Positions 56,059-64,000 of a DNA stretch of 64,000 bases are shown piece by piece. Every line of letters starts with the position of its first letter. Position 1 is the first letter of the stretch. The DNA comes from Marinifilum breve. Lineage in GTDB: Bacteria; Bacteroidota; Bacteroidia; Bacteroidales; Marinifilaceae. The notes under the pieces are model-generated. The model was given only the letters and a program-made list of their open reading frames with translations, did no database searches and was not told the DNA's origin. Both the position numbers and the translations under genes were made by a program. Location: positions 1-64,000 of the forward strand of contig NZ_QFLI01000008.1 of assembly GCF_003202155.1 (NCBI RefSeq), read 5' to 3'.

Positions 56059-56631
56059 TTAATAGTTTTTTGCTTTTTTCTCAAAATGAGCTTGAGGATG
56101 TTCACAAGCAGGACACATATTTGGAGCTTTAGTACCTTCATGCACATAACCACAGTTACGACAATACCATTCTTCCTTTTCTTCTGATTCAAATACTTTT
56201 TCAGCTTCAAGATTACTTAAAAGCTTTAAGTATCTTTCTTCATGCATTTTTTCAACCTTTGAAATCAATTTAAAAGCAGTAGCAACTTTTTTAAAACCTT
56301 CTTCTTCTGCGATTCGTGCGAACTCTGGATACAATTCAGTATACTCTTCATTTTCTCCGCTAGCAGCTGCTTTTAAGTTTTCAGCAGTGGTTCCAATAAC
56401 ACCCGCTGGAAATGCTGCAGTAATTTCAACTTCTCCGCCTTCTAAAAATTTGAAGAATCTTTTTGCATGCTGCATTTCTTGCTCAGCTGTTTCCATAAAG
56501 ATTGCAGAAATTTGCTCATAACCTTCTTTTTTAGCTTGCTTCGCAAAGTAAGTATATCTGCTTCTTGCCTGAGATTCTCCAGCAAACGCTTTCAATAAAT
56601 TCTTCTCGGTTTGTGTTCCTTTTATGCTCAT
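56059..56631 (-). CDS. rbr: rubrerythrin
   Basis: 190 residues. The N-terminal four-helix diiron domain has two E-x-x-H type helices (FAGESQARSRYTYFA, METAEQEMQHAKRFF, ARIAEEEGFKKVA, VEKMHEERYLKLL). The C-terminal rubredoxin-like domain has CRNCG and CPACEHP for one iron. It reduces hydrogen peroxide in anaerobes and microaerophiles, which hints at an anaerobic or facultative lifestyle. Confidence 0.96.
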   Translation of the reverse strand: MSIKGTQTEKNLLKAFAGESQARSRYTYFAKQAKKEGYEQISAIFMETAEQEMQHAKRFFKFLEGGEVEITAAFPAGVIGTTAENLKAAASGENEEYTELYPEFARIAEEEGFKKVATAFKLISKVEKMHEERYLKLLSNLEAEKVFESEEKEEWYCRNCGYVHEGTKAPNMCPACEHPQAHFEKKAKNY

Positions 56632-56927
56632 AATTATTATTTATTGATTTTGATTTTTGATATACAAATATCTTGATTTTTTACCACAACATAAAAGCAA
56701 TCTAATACTAATCAAACAATTTATACTGATTACAAAATAGGTTAACATTCAAATCAAGCTTAATTTGAAGCAAAGTTAGCACGGAAACACGCAAGATATT
56801 ATTGTTAAGTCTTTCAAAAAATAAAGACACTTTCCACAAAAAAATCACTTTTACCCAAACACCCCCTAAATTTAAAACCTTTGCGCAGTTTTTTTTAGTG
56901 TTTTTATTAAAGACACCCCTATTTTTA

Positions 56928-56960
56928 TTTGTTATTTTGAATATTTTTTGATTATTTTTG
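56928..56960 (+). promoter_or_regulatory. Bacteroidota-type promoter for the outer-membrane protein gene
   Basis: TTTG (56928-56931), 21-bp spacer, TATTTTTG (56953-56960), matching the TTTG-N19-21-TAnnTTTG pattern. The region 56632-56927 between it and rubrerythrin is A+T-rich and holds no convincing gene. Confidence 0.55.
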
Positions 56961-56966
56961 AATCGC

Positions 56967-57054
56967 ACCCCTAATTCGTTAGGGTTAGAATTAGAAATTA
57001 GTTGATTTGCACCAGCACTTACCCCTTTACAAAAGGGGTAAGTGGTATTTTTTT
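56967..57054 (+). promoter_or_regulatory. attenuator-like leader with terminator hairpin
   Basis: First hairpin CCCTAA TTCG TTAGGG at about 56970-56985. The second is a perfect 11-pair hairpin with triloop (57018-57028 with 57032-57042), followed by TTTTTTT (57048-57054). The GGGTTAG after the first stem can nearly pair with CTTACCC of the second, so two alternative folds are possible. It lies between the promoter and the start codon at 57125. Confidence 0.5.
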
Positions 57055-57124
57055 AGTAAAAACCACAATTTATTTAATCGAGATATTACTATTTACCTTA
57101 ATTATTAATCTAAAACCCATTATT

Positions 57125-57874
57125 ATGATGAGAATTAAAAAGTTAATTACATTACTTATTGGAGTTATTATAAGCACAAGCTCCTTATTCGCTCAAAATA
57201 AAAAAGGCGAAATTTCCTTGGGGGCTGACCTTATGAGCAGATACATTTGGAGAGGTACTCAATTTTCAACTGGTCCTGTAATTCAACCAGGAATTGAATA
57301 CAGTAAGGGAGCATTTGCAATTGGCGCATGGGGGTCGTATTCCTTCGACGGTGATAATGACGGAGCAGAAGCAGACATGTACATTTCGTATCGTTTTGCA
57401 GACGATTTAATTACTGTAAGCCTTACCGATTATTTCTTCCCAAATGATCAAATTGCAGCAAACAACTCTTATTTCGATTTCAAAAAAGAATCAACAGGTC
57501 ATATTCTTGAAGGAAGTATTGTCTTTAATGGCACCAAAAGCTTTCCCATTAGCATTATGGCAGCAATGAACTTTTGGGGAGCAGATCAAGATGTAAATGG
57601 TGATCAGCAATATTCCTTATACATTGAACTAGGACATAGCTTTACCTATAAAGATGTTAATATTGACTTATTTGCGGGTCTCACTCCTTTCGATGCAGAT
57701 GAGGACGAAGGAGAATCCGGTTTTTACGGGGATACAGCTGGCTTTGTAAACTTAGGATTTACAGCATCAAAGGAAGTAGCAATTACAGAAAAGTTTTCAC
57801 TTCCACTTTCAGCTTCCGTTATTGCTAACCCAATGGCCGAAAATCTATTTTTAGTGTTTGGAGTATCATTTTAA
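57125..57874 (+). CDS. putative outer-membrane beta-barrel protein (TorF-like)
   Basis: 249 residues from the ATG at 57125; the next codon is also ATG. The signal peptide is MMRIKKLITLLIGVIISTSSLFAQ. The mature protein alternates polar and hydrophobic residues, as in beta strands, and ends in Phe (LVFGVSF), as outer-membrane barrels do. The start of the mature part, EISLGADLMSRYIWRGTQFSTGPVIQPGIEYS, matches the TorF family of putative porins. A longer frame upstream would begin inside the leader hairpin and was rejected. The transported molecule is unknown. Confidence 0.8.
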   Translation: MMRIKKLITLLIGVIISTSSLFAQNKKGEISLGADLMSRYIWRGTQFSTGPVIQPGIEYSKGAFAIGAWGSYSFDGDNDGAEADMYISYRFADDLITVSLTDYFFPNDQIAANNSYFDFKKESTGHILEGSIVFNGTKSFPISIMAAMNFWGADQDVNGDQQYSLYIELGHSFTYKDVNIDLFAGLTPFDADEDEGESGFYGDTAGFVNLGFTASKEVAITEKFSLPLSASVIANPMAENLFLVFGVSF

Positions 57875-57914
57875 TCGCAATATTCTTCCAATTATTTAAT
57901 TTATTAGCTTAGAA

Positions 57915-57955
57915 CAAAGAAGGGCATTCAAAATTTTGAATACCCTTCTTTCTTG
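57915..57955. terminator. bidirectional terminator between the barrel protein and queE
   Basis: Long stem AAGAAGGG plus ATTCAAAA pairing with TTTTGAAT plus CCCTTCTT (57917-57924, 57926-57933, 57934-57941, 57943-57950), with one C/A mismatch, then T-rich sequence. The two genes converge on it. Confidence 0.82.
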
Positions 57956-57971
57956 TTCTTCTATATATCCT

Positions 57972-58607
57972 TTATGGTATTCTCATAAACTTATGAGATT
58001 GTAAAGAAATATTCCATTTCGGATTATTCTTCACATACTCCACTATTGGTTTCACATTGTGAACATACTGACTCCATTCGGACTGCAGATACAATAAGCA
58101 ATCATCACCTACATTTTTAGCCAACTCTTCTGCCCATTCGAAATCTTTTTCCAAATCGTAAATAATAACTTTAAGCTCATTGGCTTTTTGATAAGACGAT
58201 GGCACTGGTAACTTATTTCTCTTTGGTGACAAACAAATCCAATCCCATTCCCCACTTATTTCGTATGCCCCTGAAGTTTCTAGAAAATTCTCAATATTGT
58301 GTTTCTTCAATTCAGTGCACAAAGGCTCCAAGTTGTATAAGGATGGTTCTCCACCCGTTACAACTACCGATTTAGCAGGAGATTCTACTGCTTTTCTTAC
58401 CACCTCTTCAACTGAAATTAGCCTATGCTCTGCAGGATTCCATGAGATTTTACTGTCACACCAACGACATCCTATATCACAACCACCGATTCGAATAAAA
58501 TATGCAGGTTTACCGGTATGGTACCCCTCCCCTTGAATGGTATAGAAATCCTCAACCAGAGGCAAATCTGTTCCTTTGTCGAATATTTCTTTGTACTTGT
58601 CTTTCAA
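57972..58607 (-). CDS. queE: 7-carboxy-7-deazaguanine synthase
   Basis: 211 residues if started at the TTG at 58607 (KDKYKEIFDKG). The frame runs up to another TTG at 58658, but no ATG is available. The promoter box at 58668-58675 would leave no room for a leader before 58658, so I favour 58607. The radical-SAM cluster motif is CDIGCRWC (CX3CX2C), preceded by FYTIQGEGYHTGKPAYFIRIGG and followed by VVTGGEPSLY. It converts carboxy-tetrahydropterin to CDG in the queuosine pathway. Other queuosine genes are not in the window. Confidence 0.9.
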   Translation of the reverse strand: MKDKYKEIFDKGTDLPLVEDFYTIQGEGYHTGKPAYFIRIGGCDIGCRWCDSKISWNPAEHRLISVEEVVRKAVESPAKSVVVTGGEPSLYNLEPLCTELKKHNIENFLETSGAYEISGEWDWICLSPKRNKLPVPSSYQKANELKVIIYDLEKDFEWAEELAKNVGDDCLLYLQSEWSQYVHNVKPIVEYVKNNPKWNISLQSHKFMRIP

Positions 58608-58667
58608 AACCTTCTTCTTTTCTTGTAAAACAATTTTAAAGCTGTGGCTGTTTAGCAAATCGGGCTA

Positions 58668-58697
58668 CAAAATTAGAAGCTTTTTAAGGAATTCAAA
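58668..58697 (-). promoter_or_regulatory. promoter of queE
   Basis: On the minus strand TTTG (58697-58694), an 18-bp spacer, then TAATTTTG (58675-58668). The expected transcription start is near 58662. Confidence 0.5.
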
Positions 58698-58734
58698 ATC
58701 AAAGCAAGAGATTATTTGATATATCCCCCCAAGC

Positions 58735-59661
58735 TTAATTCTTAATCAATTGTTTCCAATCAATTTTGTATACAGCTTGCGCCTGCTTGGTTGCTTCTGT
58801 ATTAATAAGCAAATTATTGGTATCGGTAAAAACAACACCTTCGGTTTGTGCTCCTCCCAAAGAACTCAAATCTAATCGGATGTGCTCACCTCCAAAGAAA
58901 TCTGAGCCAATAAAGTTGTAAAAAAGAATCATGTAAGTTTTATAATCCTTATAACCTACCAAAGCCACGAGTTTACCATCAGAACTAATATCTGCACCCG
59001 TAACCATAAAATCGGTATCAAATTCAACTTTTGGATTTAAATCGTGATGCTTAACAGATTTTTCCATCACATACATCCTTGTTTTTTGATTTTCCCAATT
59101 CTTAGTAAAGAAATACAAAGAATCACCATAAGATAAAAAAGCTTCACAATCAAAGTTATGATTGTGCTTCCTACGTTTAAACTCTTTCTGATCAGCCCAT
59201 ACAAAACTAATCTCATCAGCTTTAATACTCAGCTCAGGTTTATCGTGGATTTTAGACTTATCAAGACTGAAAATTTTTAAATTCTTACGAGTACCATTGT
59301 TATTTCCGAATTCTCCAATGTAAAAATACTTCTCATCTTCAGCCAAAGCCTCCCAATCCTGATTCGAAACTCCTTCAATATTCAATTGTTGCTTTAACTC
59401 TCCATTTTTATTGTAAGCATATAAAGTAGCAGCTCCTCCACTATCATTATTCACCCAAATCAAATCATTATGCCAAATCATTCCCGATTGCTCATCCACC
59501 TTCTTTGGCAATTGGTCTGAAAGCAAAATTGGATCGTATTTTACCCAGTTGTAATTTTCTTGCTCACTACTGATTGATTCCTCCTTATTTACTTGAGAAG
59601 AGTGACGACATGAGACCAGTAAAATAACCAACAGGCTTAATGTGTAGGTATAGTTTTTCAC
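58735..59661 (-). CDS. hypothetical lipoprotein, probable beta-propeller
   Basis: 308 residues. The signal MKNYTYTLSLLVILLVSC ends in a lipobox cysteine. The mature part has repeating short beta-strand segments (DLIWVNNDSGGAATLYAYNKNGEL, DWEALAEDEKYFYIGEFGNN, DCEAFLSYGDSLYFFTKNW, TGADISSDGKLVALVGYKDYKTYMILFYNF, AQTEGVVFTDTNNLLINTEA), consistent with a propeller fold. I do not know its function. It lies at a membrane surface and is monocistronic. Confidence 0.75.
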   Translation of the reverse strand: MKNYTYTLSLLVILLVSCRHSSQVNKEESISSEQENYNWVKYDPILLSDQLPKKVDEQSGMIWHNDLIWVNNDSGGAATLYAYNKNGELKQQLNIEGVSNQDWEALAEDEKYFYIGEFGNNNGTRKNLKIFSLDKSKIHDKPELSIKADEISFVWADQKEFKRRKHNHNFDCEAFLSYGDSLYFFTKNWENQKTRMYVMEKSVKHHDLNPKVEFDTDFMVTGADISSDGKLVALVGYKDYKTYMILFYNFIGSDFFGGEHIRLDLSSLGGAQTEGVVFTDTNNLLINTEATKQAQAVYKIDWKQLIKN

Positions 59662-59733
59662 AATATCTTGTTTTTATTGAAAAACAAATCTGTGAATTTT
59701 TATTGAATATTAAAAATATTTAGAATAAGTCGA

Positions 59734-62700
59734 CTAATTATCTGTAATATGGCTTTGCAACAACTCGAACAACTTTATTCTATCAATTGGCTTAGTAATG
59801 TATGCAACACAACCCGAATCAATAGCTTTTTGCCTATCACCTTTTAAAGCATAAGCGGTTTGTGCAATAATCGGCAAACCTGGTTTTTGCTCCAATATTT
59901 TTTTAGTTGCATGATAACCATCCAAATGAGGTATTTTAACATCCATTAAAACCAAGTCAATTTCTGGATGCGATTGCATCATACCCACTGCAGAAACACC
60001 ATTTTTTGCCCATAACACTTTTGCATTTGTTGGACTTAAAATCTCTTCAAGCAGTTCATAATTTATCTCAACATCCTCAACTATCAAAATATTTTTTCCT
60101 TTCAAATTTGGAGTTTGTATGGAGCTTAACATTTCACATTCCTTTGATTCTGGTATGGTAACTACATCATTTAATTTGAAATAAAAGCACGAACCTTTGC
60201 CTTTTTCAGATTCCAACCAAAGTTCGCCATCCAGCAAATTTGCTATCTCTTTGCAGATCGCCAAACCAAGACCAACTCCAGATTGTAATCCCCAATACGG
60301 TTCTTCTACCTGGCGAAAAATATCGAATATTACTTCTTTGTGCTCATCAGAAATACCAATTCCTGTATCCGATACAAAAAACACAATGTTATTATCATGA
60401 ATTTTGCATCCATAGTCAATTTGCCCTACATCTGTGTACTTAATGGCATTATTAAGAAGATTGGTTATCAACTGCATCACTTTGGTTCTGTCTGATGTAA
60501 TAAAAATATCGCATTCACTACAGGATTTAAAGTTGGTTCCCACTTCTGTTTTATTGAATTTCTTTACCTCAGCTTTTACATACTGCTGAATGGTATTAAA
60601 CATTTCAAACAACGAGAACTGATCAATATTTAATTTCACCTCCTTGGCTTGAAGTAATGAAACATCAAAAATAGATTCAATAATTCTTAGCAAATGCTTA
60701 CCACTAGCTTTAACAATGCCATTCCACTTCTCTATCTTATCGGATGGTGATTCCGGTTTTAACAATGTACTAAAACCAATAATCGCATTCAATGGCGTTC
60801 TTAACTCGTGAGACATAGAAGCTAAAAATGTTGATTTTAGCTGATCACTCTCTTCAGCCTTTTCTTTTGCAAAAATCAACTCCTGTTCATATCTCTTCCT
60901 ACTAAGAACCCCTGCCAACATATCAGCAAAAGTCTTAATGTGAATAACATCGGTTTTATTCCATTTTTTAGCCTGATTCACAACGTCAAACACAACACAA
61001 CCCAATATATTTTCTTGGGTAATTAATGGGAATACCAATAGCGATTTAACTACCTTTCTTGGATCGTATTCAAAATTGCCAAAAGCATGAGATGGTAGTT
61101 TTTTAATATCATTTACCACAAAGTTTTTATGCTTTTTAAACCTTTCTATCCACCAGGTAAAACCCTCACTTAGCATTAGTTTAGGATTATCAAATCGAGC
61201 TACTTTCTCATTGGTAAACCACTCGTGAGTTCTTTCCAAATACTTTTGATTCTTACCTACCAAAAACATATAGGCTCTATCTGCCTTTGTATGGCTCGCT
61301 ATTTTCTCTATTGCGGAATCAATGGCTTTATCGATATTCTCAACCGGAGCACTTACCAAGTCCGCAGATATTTTACTAAGTAATTTTTCAATCCTTGTTT
61401 TTCGGGCCAATTCACTCTCCGCTTTTTTCTGCCTGCTAATATCACGAACTACAGTTTGAATATATTTTTTCCCATTAAGATCAATTAGATTTGCAGTTAA
61501 CTCAACAGGAAACTCAACATCATCCTTAGTACGGTGCCATGTACGCATAAAGAAACTACCCAGCTCTTCAATAATTTCTCTTATCTCAGAAACTTTCTCT
61601 TTGCTTAATACTCCTTTACGAGCAATATCTATCGGATTTAAACTCAGAAACTCCTCTTTTGTATATCCATACCGATCTACAGCAGTATCATTAACTTCAA
61701 TAAAATTCTCTAAACCATCTCCTTCCCAAGGGTGAACAAACACCGCTTCGTTCAATGAATTAAAGAGTAATCGAAACTTACTTTCACTTAATGCAAGATT
61801 CTGCTCTGCATGTTTTCTCTCCGTAATATCTGTGATGTAACCTTCAATAAAAAGCGGTCTTCCCATCCTATCTTTTATGTTAAGCCCTTGTTCGAATACC
61901 CACTTCTGCTTTCCTGATTTGGTATATATTCTGTATTCTAAGGAGAATCTCTTATTCTTATCACCTGCCATCGAAACCTCTTGAGCTACATAATCTCTAT
62001 CTTCAGGGTGAATAATATCATTAAAAGCCAAGCTGGCATTATAATTTAATTCTTCTGCAGTATAACCCGTAAGTTCATTTACTCCTTCACTAACAAATAG
62101 CATCGTCCAGTATTCATCAACCAGGCAGCGGTATGCCATACCTTTCAGGTTTCCTATTAAAGTAGTTAACCTCCTTGTGGCTTCAATTACTTTTCGTTGT
62201 GAGCGTTTTTGCTCTGTGATGTCGCGTATAATTACCGTAACTTCTCTTTCTCCAATCGAACTTAGACGAAACTCGTAAAAGCAAACACCCTTATTCTCAA
62301 CATTTTTACGATAATCAAATATTTGAACCAGCCTTGAATCAAAAGCCTCTTCCATTGCATTGGAGAATCTCTCTCGCAACTCTTGATCAAAAAGGCTTCT
62401 TATATTCTCATTATCTATACTCTTGGGATATGTAAATAATCCATTAGGCTTTCCATGTAAGTCTATTATTTTTCCATCACGAGTAATTCGTATAATTAAA
62501 TCAGGTATGGTTTCCAACAAAGCCTTGGCTTTTGCTTCGCTATTTTTTATCTGCAGATCAGCATCTATTTTTGTAGTAATATCTTCAAAAATTGTAAAAA
62601 CTTTCGTTGGCTTATTGGTTTGTCTATCCAACATTGGCGTTGCAGTTACACTAATCCAAATATAATCCTGTTTTTCAGGATTAAACACACCCAAAGTAGA

Positions 62701-63093
62701 CCTCGTAATTTCTTTTCTTGTATCCAGCGCTACTTTTGCAGGATGAGCATTTGCATCCATTAGAGAGCCATCGGGTAAAATATTATTTATCCTAGGTTCG
62801 AAGCTGTCTACTCCTAGTAAATCTTTAATCGGTTGTCCCAGTATTTTCGATGCAGCGGGATTTGCATAGCTTATTTTTCCATCAGCATCTCTTATAATTA
62901 TACCTTGTCCTGTAGATTTAAAAAGTAGATTGTACTCGTCGTTGGTTCTTGTATTTTTGAGCTCATTTGCCAAATAGGTATTTTCCGAATCGAGAGCAGA
63001 TAAATGTTTTTGTAATTGTTCTATCTGTTCCTGACACTCAAACATTCGCTTTTCAAATTCTTCCGGCGATATATTCTCAAAACTTTCCGACAT
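59734..63093 (-). CDS. hybrid sensor histidine kinase with PAS, GAF and receiver domains
   Basis: 1119 residues with no membrane segment, hence probably a cytoplasmic sensor. Order: N-terminal coiled coil (1-50), four PAS/PAC units (about 50-180, 185-300, 310-430, 440-555), a GAF domain (about 575-730), HisKA with His762 in SMSHELRTPLNAIIGFS, HATPase with DTGIGIS (about 909) and GLGLA (about 941), and a receiver domain from about 1001 with phospho-acceptor Asp1051 (LVLMDVKIPHLDGYHA). No separate response regulator is adjacent, so the output partner is unknown. The signal may be redox, light or a small ligand. Confidence 0.94.
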   Translation of the reverse strand: MSESFENISPEEFEKRMFECQEQIEQLQKHLSALDSENTYLANELKNTRTNDEYNLLFKSTGQGIIIRDADGKISYANPAASKILGQPIKDLLGVDSFEPRINNILPDGSLMDANAHPAKVALDTRKEITRSTLGVFNPEKQDYIWISVTATPMLDRQTNKPTKVFTIFEDITTKIDADLQIKNSEAKAKALLETIPDLIIRITRDGKIIDLHGKPNGLFTYPKSIDNENIRSLFDQELRERFSNAMEEAFDSRLVQIFDYRKNVENKGVCFYEFRLSSIGEREVTVIIRDITEQKRSQRKVIEATRRLTTLIGNLKGMAYRCLVDEYWTMLFVSEGVNELTGYTAEELNYNASLAFNDIIHPEDRDYVAQEVSMAGDKNKRFSLEYRIYTKSGKQKWVFEQGLNIKDRMGRPLFIEGYITDITERKHAEQNLALSESKFRLLFNSLNEAVFVHPWEGDGLENFIEVNDTAVDRYGYTKEEFLSLNPIDIARKGVLSKEKVSEIREIIEELGSFFMRTWHRTKDDVEFPVELTANLIDLNGKKYIQTVVRDISRQKKAESELARKTRIEKLLSKISADLVSAPVENIDKAIDSAIEKIASHTKADRAYMFLVGKNQKYLERTHEWFTNEKVARFDNPKLMLSEGFTWWIERFKKHKNFVVNDIKKLPSHAFGNFEYDPRKVVKSLLVFPLITQENILGCVVFDVVNQAKKWNKTDVIHIKTFADMLAGVLSRKRYEQELIFAKEKAEESDQLKSTFLASMSHELRTPLNAIIGFSTLLKPESPSDKIEKWNGIVKASGKHLLRIIESIFDVSLLQAKEVKLNIDQFSLFEMFNTIQQYVKAEVKKFNKTEVGTNFKSCSECDIFITSDRTKVMQLITNLLNNAIKYTDVGQIDYGCKIHDNNIVFFVSDTGIGISDEHKEVIFDIFRQVEEPYWGLQSGVGLGLAICKEIANLLDGELWLESEKGKGSCFYFKLNDVVTIPESKECEMLSSIQTPNLKGKNILIVEDVEINYELLEEILSPTNAKVLWAKNGVSAVGMMQSHPEIDLVLMDVKIPHLDGYHATKKILEQKPGLPIIAQTAYALKGDRQKAIDSGCVAYITKPIDRIKLFELLQSHITDN

Positions 63094-63303
63094 TCCTGAT
63101 TTTACATTAGATACAAAATTCGCAGTCCATACTAAGTTAATAAAAATCGCGCCAAGTATTTAATCTAATTGGTAAAAGAGTTTGAGGGGTAAGTTATACC
63201 CAATGCAATATAAAAAAGACCAATAACTTCAATACGATTGTTATTGATCTTTAATTTATTCAATACGATATTAGACTTCATTCATATTAAAATGTAAATG
63301 TCA

Positions 63304-63765
63304 TTAGATGTAGTATTCAGAGCTATGCTTGATTTCCTTTATTACGAATGTACTATTCAGTACACCAATGTTTTTTATTTTAGATAGCTTATAACGAACG
63401 AATTCATGATACTCCTCAAGGCTTTTTACATGAATCTTTAAAATAAAATCAACCTGACCTGCCATGTGGTAACACTCTTGAACTTCCTTTAAATCCTGAA
63501 TTTGCTCCTCAAATTCATCAATAAAAGTCTCATCATGATAACGCATTGAAACCTGACAAATGGCTGTTACACTTCGCTCAATTCTTTTTTTATCGAGAAT
63601 GGCCACGTATTTTTTAATGAACCCCTGATTCTCCAATCTTCTGATTCTCTCATACACTGGCGAAGGAGTTAAATTCAGCATACTTGCAATCTCTTTTGCT
63701 GTTTTCTTTGAGTCGGTTTGCAATATTCTAAGAATCGTTTTATCAGTTTGATCAAGCTTATCCAT
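63304..63765 (-). CDS. Lrp/AsnC family transcriptional regulator
   Basis: 153 residues. The N-terminal helix-turn-helix is DKLDQTDKTILRILQTDSKKTAKEIASMLNLTPSPVYERIRRLENQGFI. The C-terminal RAM/AsnC effector domain has YHMAGQVDFILKIHVKSLEEYHEFVRYKL. It normally forms oligomers and responds to amino acids or related molecules. Upstream lies a perfect inverted repeat (63792-63807). The target genes cannot be read from here. Confidence 0.95.
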   Translation of the reverse strand: MDKLDQTDKTILRILQTDSKKTAKEIASMLNLTPSPVYERIRRLENQGFIKKYVAILDKKRIERSVTAICQVSMRYHDETFIDEFEEQIQDLKEVQECYHMAGQVDFILKIHVKSLEEYHEFVRYKLSKIKNIGVLNSTFVIKEIKHSSEYYI

Positions 63766-63791
63766 AAAAGAAATTTTTACTCTGATTTATA

Positions 63792-63807
63792 ACGTTTGCG
63801 GAAACGT
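63792..63807. promoter_or_regulatory. inverted repeat upstream of the Lrp-type gene
   Basis: ACGTTT GCGG AAACGT, 6-bp arms, 27 bp before the start codon. It could be an autoregulatory operator. The remaining sequence to 64000 shows no gene within the window. Confidence 0.4.
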
Positions 63808-64000
63808 AAAAGTAGTTTTATCTATTAAGTGTCACAATATCGGTAAATTTTACTTATTTGAACAAAAACACTATGTTTTTTATCGGAAAGACCTTTACTT
63901 TGTCAGTATATAACACTGGAAACAACAACAAATACTCATATAATGTCAGCTATTTAATAGCTAAACAAACACAACACACTTAACTAACAATTAGGGTTAA

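Noticed and set aside
56708-56968. 86-codon frame on the minus strand upstream of rubrerythrin
   Set aside because: Lys/Asn/Phe-rich product of A+T-rich intergenic DNA that overlaps the plus-strand promoter. No good evidence of translation.

Overview
The window looks like chromosomal DNA of a Bacteroidota member, most likely a free-living or marine Bacteroidales/Marinilabiliales-type bacterium. The reasons are the low G+C content, the ECF sigma/FecR/SusC trio, an UpxY-type antiterminator at the head of a capsule operon, DUF4369 and DUF349 proteins, and promoter boxes of the TAnnTTTG type. Genus and species cannot be fixed from the sequence alone.

Layout. 1-3.5 kb (minus strand): a polysaccharide-utilisation signalling module, made of an ECF sigma factor, a FecR anti-sigma factor and the 5' end of a SusC-like TonB-dependent receptor, with a small DUF4369 lipoprotein upstream. 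3.8-8.9 kb: threonine dehydrogenase, a type III-like DNA methyltransferase without a visible nuclease partner, a small unknown protein, a DbpA-like RNA helicase and a small HAD hydrolase. 9-38.1 kb (all minus strand, about 29 kb): one large exopolysaccharide/capsule locus. It runs UpxY, WecC, WecB, Wzx, a sugar aminotransferase, GT2, WbqC, ATP-grasp, aminotransferase-like protein, Wzy, three GNAT/FemAB-like paralogues, polysaccharide deacetylase, GT4, two CapK-like adenylating enzymes, a second ATP-grasp, a second deacetylase-like protein, a toroid protein, WecG-like transferase, priming phosphoglycosyltransferase, Wza-like exporter and Wzc-like tyrosine kinase. 38.8-63.8 kb: scattered housekeeping and accessory genes (malic enzyme, S41, M23 and M20 peptidases, YidC, CTP synthase, DUF349 protein, Hsp20, TrmD, rubrerythrin, outer-membrane protein, QueE, a large hybrid histidine kinase, an Lrp regulator).

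How the capsule genes fit together: WecB and WecC make UDP-ManNAc and UDP-ManNAcA. The phosphoglycosyltransferase primes the lipid carrier. WecG-like, GT2 and GT4 enzymes extend the unit. Wzx flips it, Wzy polymerises it, and Wza/Wzc export it. The unusually rich set of adenylating, ATP-grasp and GNAT-like enzymes suggests amino-acid or acyl decoration of the sugar; this is inference.

The most interesting non-coding content is repetitive DNA. (i) Heptamer arrays provide the stop codons of two glycosyltransferase genes. (ii) A nine-copy array has a strict 21-22 bp (two helical turns) period, and a second array has 21-bp periodicity. (iii) Five copies of a 101-bp multi-hairpin element, with a constant 36-bp spacer between adjacent copies, surround a DUF559 nuclease-like gene whose stop codon lies inside the element. 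(iv) Another copy of that element is interrupted by a 231-bp segment of triloop hairpins flanked by a 10-bp direct repeat. Further candidates are an RNA antisense to the SusC leader and an attenuator-like leader before the outer-membrane protein gene. No rRNA, tRNA or CRISPR array was seen.
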